Positions 25,234 through 36,799 of a stretch of DNA of 64,000 nucleotides are shown here, piece by piece. This DNA comes from Aquila chrysaetos chrysaetos (taxonomy: Eukaryota; Chordata; Aves; Accipitriformes; Accipitridae). Position 1 is the first letter of the stretch; every line of letters starts with the position of its first letter. A program made the translations under genes and the position numbers. The notes below the pieces were generated by a model. It was given only the letters and a program-made list of their open reading frames with translations. It was not told where the DNA came from and made no database searches. The DNA lies in NCBI RefSeq assembly GCF_900496995.4, contig NC_044012.1, positions 21,862,759-21,926,758 of the forward strand, in the 5' to 3' direction.

Positions 25234-27548
25234 TCAGTTCCCCCGGTAAACCTCGATCTTGCTGGTTTTAGCCAGCATGTCGATGATGTGCGCCTCAAAG
25301 TCGGCGTCGTGCACCCCCGTCTTCCTGAACTCCCCGGCGTAGCGGTTGTTCTCCCAGTAGTGGTGCCAGTTGCCCCGGCTGTCAGCGCCGAACCCAAAGA
25401 CGTTCACCTGCAGCAGTGAGGAGGGGGGTAAGCCAGCCCTGACCCCCGTCTGCTGGGCTGGGGACCCCCTCGACCGAGCGCCCGCCATGCTGCCGGGGGG
25501 ATTTCGCACTGTGCCAAAGGCATACATTCCTCTGCACAGCCTTCCCACCGTTCAAGTGTGCCCATCACCATCATGTTAAGCAATGGGAGCAAGTGAAACT
25601 GCTGCAGTTGGACCCAAAGAAGCTACCTCCCTCCTTAATCCTGCAAGGTTCAGGATCCCAGCAAACCCACCCCATGCCAGCTGGGACCCCACAGCCCAGA
25701 GGAGTACCCTGAGGAGCCACCACCCACCTCGTCGCAGACGTGGAGGGCAAAGAAGAGCACCAGCATGCCAGTGGAGGGGTAGCGCCCGTGGTGCTCCGTC
25801 CAGCGGTCGTGGATGTACTTGAAGAAGGCAGGATTGTAGATCTGCACCTGGGAGGATGGGCTGGGGTTAGTGCCGGAGCCCCGGCCACACTCCCTTCGGC
25901 ATCGGCACCCCAGGAAGGAGCACCAAAATGTATGTGGGGACCCCGGGGGAAGATGGGGTGATGCGGGCTGTGGCCAAACGGGTGCTCATCACAGCGGTTG
26001 GGACAAGCCCCCCCCCCCCCCTTACCTTTTCTTTGTCCACCCGCAGAAAAGGTTTCACGGGCGCGTATGTGCTGGGAAAAAAGCAGAGAGGCGGGTGAGC
26101 TCCTGGGGGTCCTGTGCCACCCCAACCCCAGCCCGAGCTGCTAAGGGACCAGTGCCGGGGGATGTTCTGGGAGGGAGGAACAGATGGATCCCCACCGCTC
26201 CCGGGGGAGCTGCCAGCCTGGTGCTGCTGGTGCTCGCCAGGTACTTACAACCTGATCTGGCCGGTGGACAGGGCACTGGCGATCCAGAGCAGGTCCAGGG
26301 TTTTGAAGGGCACCAGCACGAAGCTGACGTTGGCGGGCAGGTTCTTGGCACTCTCGGGGTACATGAAATGGTGTGTGGTCCGACTGCCCACGTCGCCCTC
26401 AAAGCCCACCGTAGGGGCCTGGTTCATCCTGGGGAGAGAGTGTGGAAGGTGGCACCCCCTTCCCAGCCACTCTGTCCCTTGCAGATGACACGGGTGTCCT
26501 CCGCCAGCTGTTGAACGCTGCTGAGGAGCAGTATCCCAGCCTGCTGGTGCTCAGGGTGCTAGCATGAGCTGAGGGTCCCCCCAGCCAGCCCAGGGGAGGT
26601 GGCAGAGGCAGGACCCGCTCCCACCCATCCCAGCACCCAGCAGGACCCGCGGTGGGCTCCTTGACCAAGTAACTGGAGTCGGGCTGTGGCCATGGCATAT
26701 AGCACAGGGACAACTGCCCTGGCATCTCCTAACCCACAGCAGACCGGAGAGATGCCGCTGCGGTGCACAGTGGGATCTCAGCATCCACCGGTGCTGCCAG
26801 CATCACCCCGTGCCTCTGTGCTGCCTGTGGAGCTGAGCGGGCGGGGAGCGTCCCTGGCAGTAGTCCCCTGCCCTCACCGCATGACGAAGTCATGCCCGTC
26901 GATCTCTGGCCCGTAGCCGGAGCCGCGCAGGTTGCCCGAGTTGCCGACCACGGCGCAGCGGCGGCAGCGGTGTGGGTCGCGGGAGCGGTAGGGATCCTCG
27001 CCCGGCACGATCTGGAAGAGCTTGCTCAGGACCTCGTGGGTGTTGTGGGACTTGAACTGGGGCTGCAGCATCTGCGGGGGGAGGAGGGTGGGGGGCATCA
27101 GCCAGCAGCCCCCTTCTCGCCGGCAGAGGAGAAATCTGCGCCCTCCGTGCCGGAGGACATCATGGCATGCCCCAGGGCTGGGGGACACATGGGGGTGGCC
27201 CATCCCCTCGCTCACCATCCACCACCTCTGGACATCGGGCGGCAGGTCCATGTTCTCCTTGGTCCACACCGGGGAGACGGTGCCATCGTAGCGCCCATCA
27301 AACCAGTCGGTAGCCCCGGCCTCCTCGGCCGGGCAGCGGCGGCAGGTGCAGCCCCGGGGGTACGGCCCCCCCTTGCTGAGCCGCTGCATGCCAGCATAGC
27401 CGGGCACCAGCTTCACCCGGTGAATGCTGCCCAGCCCGCCGGGGTCCAGGTAGGCGATGCTGTGGTGGGAGTAGGTGAAGAGGAGGGACATGACGAAGAC
27501 GAGCAGGAAGGCAGTTGAAAGGAAGCAGAAGCGCAACGAGCACTTCAT
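25234..27548 (-). CDS. ST3GAL2: ST3GAL2, beta-galactoside alpha-2,3-sialyltransferase 2 (complete)
   Basis: A type II Golgi enzyme of family GT29. It transfers sialic acid from CMP-Neu5Ac in alpha-2,3 linkage to Gal-beta-1,3-GalNAc on O-glycans and gangliosides. Coding exons, in transcript order: 27216-27548, 26878-27071, 26249-26428, 26026-26071, 25728-25847, 25234-25407, giving 348 residues (human 350). A short cytoplasmic head is followed by a signal-anchor helix at about residues 7-27. Sialylmotif L spans about 146-193, with [16 protein letters not shown] at its core; motif S spans about 274-298, with [17 protein letters not shown]; motif III is HHYWENN (about 306-312); motif VS has H324 and E329 in HDADFE. 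An N-glycosylation sequon, NVS, starts at 209. The start is chosen because MKCSLR matches the mammalian N-terminus. A likely acceptor at 27641 begins the 5' UTR part of the first coding exon. It converges with PDPR. Identity is very secure against ST3GAL1 because of the N- and C-terminal matches. Confidence 0.97.
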
Positions 27549-27641
27549 GGTCGGCGGGCGGCTGAGCCGGGGAGGGGGCCCGCTCCGGCATAGGGCTCGG
27601 GCATAGGGCGCGGGATGGCGTCAGCCGGCCAGCGAGGCTCC
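27549..27641 (-). other. ST3GAL2: 5' UTR portion of first coding ST3GAL2 exon
   Basis: On the minus strand a pyrimidine-ending CAG acceptor (27642-27644) precedes 93 bases leading to the ATG. This suggests that the coding exon is joined to an upstream non-coding exon. Confidence 0.5.
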
Positions 27642-28655
27642 CTGTGGGACCGAGAGCTTTAAATCACCGTGGAGGCAGTGGGGACGCAGAGCTCCCCCCT
27701 TGAGCCACCGTGCCGGGCTCCTACCTGCTGGGCTGCAGCTTTCCATCCGCGTGGTCCGGCCGTGGCGAGGGCCCCCGGCGGCTCCACGTGCCGGGTAGAG
27801 AGCATCTGCTGCCAGCTGCAGCGGCACAGGAGTCCGGCACAGCTCAGCACACCGGCCTCAGCCGCAGCACCGTGCCTCAGCGGCTCCTCCGGGTCCCGGC
27901 CCCAGCTGGCTCTCCGCTGCGACGGTGCTCATCGTCCCTGGGGTTTAGCTGATCCGCTGGCACGCTGCCCTTTACCGCTGGCTCGGGAGCACGGCCACGA
28001 TGATACCGGCCTGGAGCAGGAAGGAGGGGACGGCGGGTTAAGTTAAGGGACAGTGATGCACACGGCAGAGCCAGGGGGCTGCACCGAGCAGGAGGAGGGT
28101 GCCCAGTTTGGTTATTCCCTACTGAGTTTTGCAAAATGCCACCCAGCCCATCCCCGGCATGGGGCTGCGAGGGGACAAGCAGGTGCAGGGTGCAAAGAGA
28201 GCCGAGATGCCAGCATCGCCTGGCTGTGCCGGCTCCTCGCCGGCAGTGCTGGGGGAGCTCCCGGCAGCTCCCAGGCTGTCCCCTCCCTGCCTCTGCCAGA
28301 CAAAGGCTTAGCCATGAACTTGCCTCCGGAGCTGAACAAGCGGCTCCTTTTTGTAGGCTCAATCCTTCTTCTCTATCAAGCCACAAGCAGCCCCTCCAAA
28401 ACCCTCTTCACTGGCTGCCACCACCACCAAAACAGCCGGGAAACAGCCGTTTTGCAGCCCGACGGGCACCCCGGGTACTGACGCTGGCGGCTGTCCCCCC
28501 CGCTGCGTGGCAGCGTCCCTCGGGGAAGGTCACCCGCTCACTCGTGATCCCGGTGGGCAAAAATAGCCGGGGCAGAGGTGCCAGCACCTGCGCCCGGGGA
28601 GGGATGGCCGAGCCCCCCAAGCCAGGGGGGGCAAAGCCAGAACCCCCCTCCTCAG

Positions 28656-28678
28656 CCCCCCCCCCCCCCCCCCCCCCC
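28656..28678. repeat. poly-C (23) followed by poly-A tract
   Basis: An uninterrupted run of 23 C is followed by 9 A and a further A run. On the other strand it is a G23 homopolymer. Confidence 0.9.
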
Positions 28679-28860
28679 AAAAAAAAAGCCTGAAAAAAAA
28701 TCCCTTTTTAACACAGCACTGAGCTGGGGCAGGATCCATCACCCCGGGGCAGACAGAGATGTGAACCCCCTGGGGCTTTTTGTGGAGGGGGATGCCAGGG
28801 CGGGACCCCCCCCCAAGGCCAAACCCTGCAGCAGCGTTGCCTCTGCAGCTCAGCCCTGGC

Positions 28861-28900
28861 CCTAATTAGGCCAGCGCCGAGGCCGGCAGCACTAATTAGG
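28861..28900. promoter_or_regulatory. paired CTAATTAG homeodomain-type palindromes
   Basis: CCTAATTAGG at 28861-28870 and ACTAATTAGG at 28891-28900, exactly 30 bases apart, in otherwise GC-rich DNA. TAATTA is the core bound by many homeodomain proteins. Function is inferred only. Confidence 0.35.
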
Positions 28901-31900
28901 AGCTGGCGGGCACCGGGGATGCCTCTTTCCTACAAAAAAAATCCTCTGGAAGACGCCAGATTTCTTACCGGGAATGGAGGCTGCTGAGCTCCTTGCCACG
29001 TTGGGGGAGACCTAAGCATGGACCCCCTGTCCCTTCTCCCCCCCCAGCCCATCACACTGCAGGCACGGATGGCTCCTGCTCAAATCATTAACCCACTGTC
29101 AAATATTTGCCTAAGTGGTGACAGTCTTTAGAGGAAAGAGTCAGAAAATGGGTGCATGTCCCAGGCGTGATTGTTGTCCGAGTCTTCTCCCTGGCTCAGG
29201 GGGGGTTTTAATACACCTACACGGCCGATGCATGGCCAGCGAGTGCCTGCAATGACTTTCTTGGGTTGCTTCCAGCAGAAAAAGCAGGGGTGGTTGTTAA
29301 AGGGAGGGTTTACATCTAGGGGAGTTTGGGACAAAGCCAGTAGAAAAGCTATAACCCCCCACCCCCACCCCGACATGTAAAAGGTGATTTGGGGCTCTTT
29401 TTAGCTGCGACGTGGCACGGCCGCCAAGCAGGATGGGCCAATCCCCCTTCCCCTGCTCCTGCCGCTCTCCATCCCACGGGGCTTTTTAAAGGCTAAAGGA
29501 AATCAGTTATCACGTGCTCGTGGTATTTTTGTTCCCGGTGAAAGGGGGAAAAATCCCTTTCCGGCTCCCCAGCTCATTCTGGGTCCTGCCTGCCACATCC
29601 CAGCCCCGCCAGCATCTGGAGTGCATTTTGTACAGCCCCATCCTGGGGCCTCCCAGAGCTGCCCCTGACTGCAAGCGGGGAAAAAAAACCATCCTCCAGC
29701 CCAGCTCACGCGTGTTAAAGCATCCTTAAATACCAGCGGCTTATTTGAGTCATCATTTTCCTAGTAGGGGCTGGCGGCTATTTCCATCTGCACTGGTCCT
29801 TATAGACCCCAGCAGAGACACGGCACCTACACATCCATACATACCCCAGCATTAACCGTACCCTCCTTGCCAGCTCCCAAAGTCAAACTCAGCCTGCCTC
29901 CGCCAACTAAAACCCCGATGGCCAGGGGCATCACAGAGCCTCTTTGCACCAGGTTTTGATGTTTCCTTCTTAAAATAACAGGGGATTTCTTCTGAGGTGA
30001 GCAAGCCTGGCAACTCAGCAATATGATTACATACACTCCTACTCCCAAATTCATCACCAGGTCTCCTTAATCGCCTCCTGAAGACCACATGCTCATCAAA
30101 CATGAGTTTCTTTTTGATTGCAAGAGAAAACGAAGCGAGGCTATTAAAAGGTCCCGGCAAATCACTCCGCTGCTTTTACAGTTGGATGATTTTTCCAATC
30201 ATATAATCTTTCCTTTCGGGATGAATGCTGGAGCGATGCGACCCGACAGCCCCGGGACCTGGAGGATGCCTTCCCCTTCCCCATCAGCTGTAATGCCACC
30301 AGGCACATCCCCACCTGGCTTTTTTAGCTCTTGTTGGCTTTGTTTGCTCATTTCTAAGATATCCTGAGGTTGTTGGCACTGATTTCCTTGCCAGTAAGTG
30401 ACAGGGTGGGTGCAGGAAGGAGCCGTCACTGGGAGATGGGATGTCACCCCTCTTGGGGCCGGGAGAGAAGGGGAGCAGAGGCAGGGCTGCTGCTCCTCCC
30501 GGGGATGCTGGGGCTGAAAATTCCCCCGGGAGTCCCCGGGAAATGCACCCCTGGGTGTCCAGGTGCCACCCATCCCATGGTCCCTGTGCAGGGACATCAC
30601 CTCTGCCACCGCCGAACCATCGACCAGGTGCTGGAGCAGCACCCAGCTTTTGCTGGTGGACAAGGAGGAAGTGCGCAGGGACCTCCCTGCCCCAGAATGG
30701 CATCCCTCCTGCTGTCTTGGGTGGAAAAAATGAGATTTTAGGGATTTTATTTTTTTCAACAGGGAAGGGAGTGGACAGGAGTCGAGTTTTCTCCCACCTC
30801 CTTCAGTCCCAGGCAGAAAGAAACGCCGTGTGGTGATTTGCCTTACCTGGCGGTTTCAGGGTGGGGTTTGGTGGGTGGGATTACTACAAAAATTCATAAA
30901 ACTGCTCAAATTTGCTTTTTTCCATGGCCCGAGCGGCTGCCCGAGGTTGCAGCCCCTCCAGGCGCTGCTTTAGCCGGGGAGCGTGCCGAAGAGAGTGCCC
31001 GCTCACCTCTGCTGGGGCCGTCAGCTCACATTAACTGGGAATGGTGAGCGGGAATCTGCCGAGGGCAGCGCGGGAAGGGACGATACTCCCGTCCTTCTGG
31101 ATTACTTGGCTTCCAAAGCCAAACCGAGACCCGGCGAGAAAAGCACAGTTAATTAAAAAGGTCCTTTCCTGTGTCACTCATCCGGAGGGATCACATTTTC
31201 CCTTGATTTTTTTTCCCTCCCTGGAAGCTGGATAGGAGAGGGAGCAGGGAGCGAACCCAGTGTTGGTATGAGGGTGTTTCTCCCCACCGTTAAGCGATGC
31301 CATGAAAGATTGACGGCCGGCGGTAGCTGGGCACCAGGTATTAACAGGAGAAGCCAATTTCATGGGTTAAGCCATCGCCACACCCTGACAGCAGCGAGGA
31401 CCCAGTAACTTATTCTTCATCCTTTTAATTAATCATACTCTTATCAGCCAGCTCAATCAGCTAATGGAGCCGAGTTAATTGGGTTTCCCATGCTTTAAAG
31501 CCTCCTCGCACCCCTGGCTGGCAACGACAGCAATTTCCTCGTGCCTGGCATCCGGAGGGGTTATTTTGGACTCATCCCTCAGCGCTGGGATGGGGCCAGG
31601 AAAGACCGCGGGAGGCCAAATCCCCAGCGTGGAGCTGGGATGAAGCCAGCCACCAACCAAGGCCATTTCCTATGGGATTTGGGGGCGCAGGGGAGGTCCC
31701 AGCAGTGGGAAAGCTCGGAAAGGGATGCTCCCACCCTTGCCGGTGGATGGGGCTTGCAGGGACTGCTCCAGCAGCATCCCAAGGCCCTCGGCTCAACCGC
31801 AGCACGGCGGGGACCCTGTGGGCACCCGCTTCAGTCCAAACACCCTGCGCTGCCCGACTGGGCAATGTTGGGTGCGGGGGGCTTCAGCTGCGGAGCCCAT

Positions 31901-32396
31901 CTGGCTGTCCTCTCCCCCCAAAACCGCACGCTGGCAGAAGCAACCGAGGCAGCCGACCGCCCCCGCAGCTCACATGCACGGACTCATCGGGACAAGCGAG
32001 CCACGTGCGCCAGCCCACGCGGCTGATGCCCCCCGCCCCTGAGAAGGGACGCTGCTTGGCCATCTGCCAGTGCCGCTTCCCCCCCCCCCAACCCCCCCGC
32101 TCTCCCCGAGCTGTCGCAGGGCAAAGGGGACCCCCAGCCCCTGCGCTCCAAGGGGGGTTGATAAGCCCAAGGCGACACTCGCTGCGGGAGCGGCAGCCTT
32201 CTCCCCGAGGCAGGACAGGCGGGGAGGGGGACTCGCCGCTCAGGCTGGTATAGCGGGGAGACTCTGCGTGTCCCCCCGGGCCCCAAATGCCTGCAGAGCC
32301 GGCCAGAGCTGAGGGCCAGACCCAGGCCTGCTGCCCTGCACCCCCAGGCACCTACCCCAGAGCCCCCAGTTTGCACCAACTGCCTCAGCTGCTGCG

Positions 32397-32655
32397 TACC
32401 ATCAAGCCACCAGACTGGGTACTACCAGGTCGGGTACCACCGAGCCACCGGCTCGAGTACCACCAGGTCAGGTACTCGGGTGCCACCGAGCCACTGGGTT
32501 GGGTACCATGAGATCGGGTACCGCTGAGCCACCAGGTCACGTACCACCAGGTCAGGTACCACCAAACCTCCAGGTCACGTACCACCACATCAAGTACCAC
32601 CAGGTCAGGTACCACCGGGTCAGGCACCACCAAGCTGGGTCCCACCGAGCAGCCG
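32397..32655. repeat. GTACCACCAGGTCAG-type minisatellite
   Basis: About 260 bases of degenerate tandem units, 15-20 bases each. Variants of GGTACCACCAGGTCA alternate with 'accgagccacc' units. Units in the second half are most alike, for example around 32540-32620. Confidence 0.85.
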
Positions 32656-33716
32656 GGCTCGGGGCTGGCTAGCAGGTGGGGGTGCCAGCCAGCCCCCAGC
32701 AGAGCAGAGGAGGCAGAACCCATGGCTCTCCACCCCGCACTGCCTCCTCCTCTCCCCCGTCCTCCTGCCAATTCCCCATAGCAAAGCTACCGGGCCCCGC
32801 GGGGAGCCGGCCGCCTGCTGCCAGCCACATTTCCATCTCGTCCTCCCACAGCGACAAGCTGGGGTCAGCGGGGCCTGCCCGGTCCGTGCCCCCCTCCATG
32901 CCTCCTGCAGCACGGCTGCACCCCACAAACACCCCCAAATTGGTCTCCCCCCCATCCTCAGCCACCTGAAAAGATGCAGCCATGGTGGGTACGTGCACAC
33001 TCCCCGGCAAGTGCAGGTCCCCGCTCACCCTCCAACACCGGCACCCTGCGAGCCACCACTGCCGGCAGCACCCCGAGCCTCTCTGCCGGCCACCATGGCA
33101 TCTGGGAAGGAACCGCTCCCCCTCCACCACCGTGGCTTGTTTTACCAGCCCTCGCCCGTTAGGTTCTTGCTCAATGCCTCACTGGGAAAATATGTGCAGG
33201 AGTGAAGGTCGGGCAGATGCCGTGCCGGGGAGGCACCGCCGCCGCTGCCGGCCATGGCCTTTTGCCCAGGGAAGGTGAGGAGGGGCACGGGGCCCCCCTC
33301 TGCCTCGCTGTCCCCCTCCCTGGGGCTTGGCAGCATCAAGGACGGGAGGCGGTGGAAACCCAAAGGTTTTCGAGGGCTGGTTGATGGGCGCTGTGACCCA
33401 AAGCCCCCCCTCTCTCCCCTGGGACACTGCCTGAGCAGAGAACTGCAAACTCGGTGCATGCTGTGGGGTGGCTTGGTAAAACCGCTCGGGGTTTGCTCTG
33501 CTTGCGGGCGGCACTGAGAGGCCGTTGAACTCATTAGGAAAATTGTACCTATGAAATTTCATCGCAGGGGTGTTACAAAAGCTATCAATCCCAGCATAGC
33601 CCAGTTGTTGCCAGAGACTCCCATTAAATGTTAGAGCAGCTCCACTGGCGAGGGAACCCGACTTCTCCTCTCCGTTAGCTGGGGCTCTGCTCTGACACTC
33701 AGGGAGAAGGGGGAGC

Positions 33717-33736
33717 ATTTGCATTTTCCTAATTAG
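33717..33736. promoter_or_regulatory. octamer ATTTGCAT next to CTAATTAG palindrome
   Basis: A perfect POU octamer (33717-33724) lies five bases before an 8-bp homeodomain palindrome (33729-33736). Both sit within an AT-rich island in GC-rich sequence. Candidate enhancer element; inference from motif only. Confidence 0.35.
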
Positions 33737-33911
33737 CCCAATTACCACTGCAGATCGAAAGTCCCTTGCTGGCGGCACGGTGGCACCCGGAGCAAAGTGA
33801 CTGCAGCTTGCTCTGGTTTCCTGAGAGCGACTGTTGCGGGGGTTATTTTAGAGCCCATCACCGAGCTATTCATCCAATAAGAAAGAAATAAAGATCCATG
33901 TATCACACATG

Positions 33912-33970
33912 CATATATATATATATATATATATAAAAATATATAAAAAAATAAATTGTTTATATATATT
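33912..33970. repeat. (TA)n microsatellite
   Basis: A perfect AT/TA run of about 24 bases followed by imperfect TA/A-rich sequence. Confidence 0.9.
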
Positions 33971-36081
33971 CACCATTCATCCATGTGCAGTTTTGGGGGT
34001 ATCTTTGGGAACTTTGCTGTGGAGCTGGGGCCCAAATCTCTTGCAGTCTCCAAAAGAGCTTTTGGGAGATGCCGATGGCAAAGAGTGATGTGGAGCCGAG
34101 AGATCCCCCTGGAGCCTGATGCGGAGCCCAGCAGGGCAGGGGCAGAAGGTTCCCAGCCTCTCCCGCCACATCCCAAGCCCCCGGGGACTGGCGGGCTCCA
34201 ATAAAACACAGCTCGCTGAGAAGCACCAAAGCCAGCCGAGTCGCTGGAGAGCAATTAGCAGTTTGCACTCTTTCTTGCAAGAATTAAATGTAACGGCAGG
34301 AGATGAAAGCCATTAAGATGCCGGGACCTTGGTGTGGGCCAAGCCGGGCGGCATCCAGCGTGCCGAGAGCCAACGGGGAAACCATCGCGCCCTCGGTGCC
34401 GCCGGAGCCTTTCGCTGAAAAGCGGCAGTTTGGAGCTTGTTTGGGCATGAAAATTCAAGCCTGAGTCGGTTCCCTCCGGCGTGCGGCTGCCGGGGCTCTC
34501 CCCGCCTGCTCTCCCCGCCTGCTCTCCCTGCCCGCCTTCGGCGCCGGCGAGGCGTGGGTGGGCGAGCGGAGCGCGTCTTGCCTTTCCCGAGAACCGCCAT
34601 GAGCTCCTCGGAGGAGAGGGAAACGCTTTTGACAGGCAGCTGCCACATGCAACCGGCAGCGGGGCTGCTGCTCGCTGCCAGATGGGGACAGACAGACGGA
34701 CAGACGGGCACATGCATGGCTGGGGTGGGCATGGCAGCCAACGCAGCCCCCCCCCAGCCCCATGCTTCACTGTTGTGGATGTGACATCTGGCTCCGATAA
34801 AAGGGGAAGAAAAAGGAACACCAAGCCCAAGGCGCTGAGCAACTTCCCGTCCCGCTCACCACCCTGGCTGGGATGCTCGGGGCTGTGTTGGAAACAGGAG
34901 AGCCCCTGGCCCCTGGCCCAGCGGGGGACCCCCAGATAAGGGGGGGCAAAACTGCCTCCTCCAGCTCGAAGGCCAGCTGTCTTCCCAGAGGGAAGCTCAA
35001 CAAGTTTGGGGGGTTTTGGTGTTATTTGGTTTCACCCAGCCATGTTTTTCACTCATCAGGGAACGTGGCCTTTCCTCCAGACCAAGCTCGCCCGCTGCCC
35101 AAGCGCCGTCCTCCCCCCCAAAAAAAATCCTCCTGCTGGGATGGGGAGCCCTCGCCCTGGGGAAATATATGGAAGCTTTGCAATAAGCGTTCCGGCTCCG
35201 CAGCTGGAGCCCGAGCAAAACCTCGCCTTCCCCCTGTGCCAGCAGCACCCAAGCCCCTGGCGTCTGTGGGGACCCCGCGCATGCCAGGCCTTAAAATCCT
35301 GGCTCCGGCACCGACCCCGCTCTGACAGCCAAGCCTCAGCCGGGGAAACACCCCGCAACGCCGGGCCAGGCGCACACCCCGGCGGGTCGGACGCCGATGG
35401 GATCCCACGCCAACACCCGTGCTGGCACCCCGCAGGCACAGACGCGGGCACGGGACTTTTCCTGCTCGGTGACACAGTTTTCCACCCCTGTCCCCAGGGA
35501 CGCTCGTATCGGGTTTGTGAAATCCTGGCTGCCGCTACCCGGGCACGGGACGCCGTGTGTCACGCAGCCGTGTGTCACGCTGCTGCCGAGGGACCTTACC
35601 CGCACGCTGGCACTGGTGGGGACTGGGGCTACCCGCAGCCAGCCCTCCCACCCCGGTCCCCTCTGTGGCCGCCTCAGCTCTGTCCCCCAGCACCCCCCCG
35701 GGGTCTGGGCCCCCGCAGCACACCCCCTCCCCTCCCGAGAAGGGGCAGCACCCCTCAGCCCCAGCCCTGGCACCCCTTGCCAAGGGGCAAGCATCCTCCC
35801 CGGGCAGCACCCTGGGGGTCGCACCCCAGGGCTGTGGCTACCGCATCCTCCCCGGGGCCAGCACCGCAGGGCCCGGGCCGGCGCATCCTACCGGCGCTGA
35901 ATCCAGCGCATCCCGGGTGCACGATCCACGAGGCCAGCACCGAGCGCCGGGACCAGCACCCGGCCAGCCTCCCCCGGCCGCAGCCCGCCATTCCGCCCCC
36001 CCTCCGCCCCTGGGACCGGCCCCCCGAACCGGGCCGTGCCCGCATCCCCCCCCGACGCGGCCCCGCTCCCCGCCGCCGTAC

Positions 36082-36230
36082 CTGCCTGGGCTCCGGCATG
36101 CCCCCGCCGCCGGGCGCACCGGGGCCCCGCCGCCGCCGCCGCCGCCGCCCCCCGCGCCGCGCCGCGCCCTCCGCGCCGTGCGGGGCCGCGCCGTGCGGGG
36201 CGGGGGGGGAAGGGGGGGCGGGCCCGGCAG
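36082..36230 (-). other. ST3GAL2: possible non-coding first exon of ST3GAL2
   Basis: On the minus strand a CpG-rich stretch ends in a good donor, CAGGCAG then GTACGG (exon end 36082). A matching acceptor lies at 27641. The stretch contains seven CGG units (36127-36147). The 5' border is not visible from sequence, and no transcript evidence is available to me. Confidence 0.35.
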
Positions 36231-36232
36231 CC

Positions 36233-36246
36233 TGGGAGATGTAGTT
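36233..36246 (-). promoter_or_regulatory. ZNF143/THAP11-type motif, copy 1
   Basis: TGGGAGATGTAGTT on the plus strand, that is AACTACATCTCCCA on the minus strand. This matches the core ACTACAnnTCCCA of the Staf/ZNF143-Ronin promoter element. Confidence 0.6.
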
Positions 36247-36732
36247 CCTCGGCCGCCCGCCGCCCGGCGGGGTCTGCGGGACTTGCAGGAGGCGAGCGGC
36301 GCCGCTCCGCGCCCGGCATCTCCGGTATCTACCCCGATACTCAACCCGGGATATCGGTACCCCTCGGTGTCCGCCCCGATACCCACCCCGGCACCTACCG
36401 GGCACCCACCAGCCGCCCACCCCGGCACCCAGATTGGCGTCTACCGGGCAGCGGCACCCGCCGCCCGCACCCGGGTGACCCCCCGACTCCGCCGGAGAGC
36501 CCCTGCGAGGAGCCGGGCTGAGGCCGGGCGGGCTCATGACAGGAGTGACCCAGGGCACTTGGGGGTGCGCGCCAGCGCCGAGACCCATTTTGGGGCAGAA
36601 AAACGTCAAAACCCCCATTACCCCTTTACAAGCCCCTCGGGGAGGGTGTGTGGGGGGTGGGGGAAACAACGCCGGGACAGGGGTGCACTGTGCCTTTAAG
36701 CGGCCGGGGGCCTGTCCGGCCGCGCAGTGCAC

Positions 36733-36747
36733 GCTGGGAGATGTAGT
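36733..36747 (-). promoter_or_regulatory. ZNF143/THAP11-type motif, copy 2
   Basis: GCTGGGAGATGTAGT on the plus strand, with the element reading ACTACATCTCCCAGC on the minus strand. It is 130 bases upstream of the FCSK ATG. Confidence 0.7.
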
Positions 36748-36799
36748 CCCTCACCAACGAGCCTCCAGCAGCGGGTGCGGGGGCGCAGGAGGGAGCTGG

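Larger units (their letters stand above)
27642..36081 (-). other. probable 5' intron of ST3GAL2 (non-coding, GC-rich)
   Basis: No conserved protein was found on either strand. The region has a 23-base poly-C run (28656-28678), a GTACC-rich minisatellite (32397-32655), a TA microsatellite (33912-33970) and islands of lower-GC sequence that look like candidate regulatory elements. The latter are around 28861-28900, 29500-29760 (CACGTG E-box and a TGAGTCA AP-1 site at 29746-29752), 30080-30230, 31420-31500 and 33530-33760. Assignment as ST3GAL2 intron depends on the inferred first exon near 36.1 kb. Confidence 0.45.

Noticed and set aside
26763-27518. 251-codon plus-strand open frame
   Set aside because: It is the exact antisense of the first two ST3GAL2 coding exons and their intron; a shadow frame.
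35006-36699. Two overlapping plus-strand open frames of 412 and 380 codons and a 325-codon minus-strand frame
   Set aside because: They lie in a CpG island where stop codons are rare. The translations are low-complexity Pro/Arg/Ala/Gly with no family match, and opposite frames are open at once.
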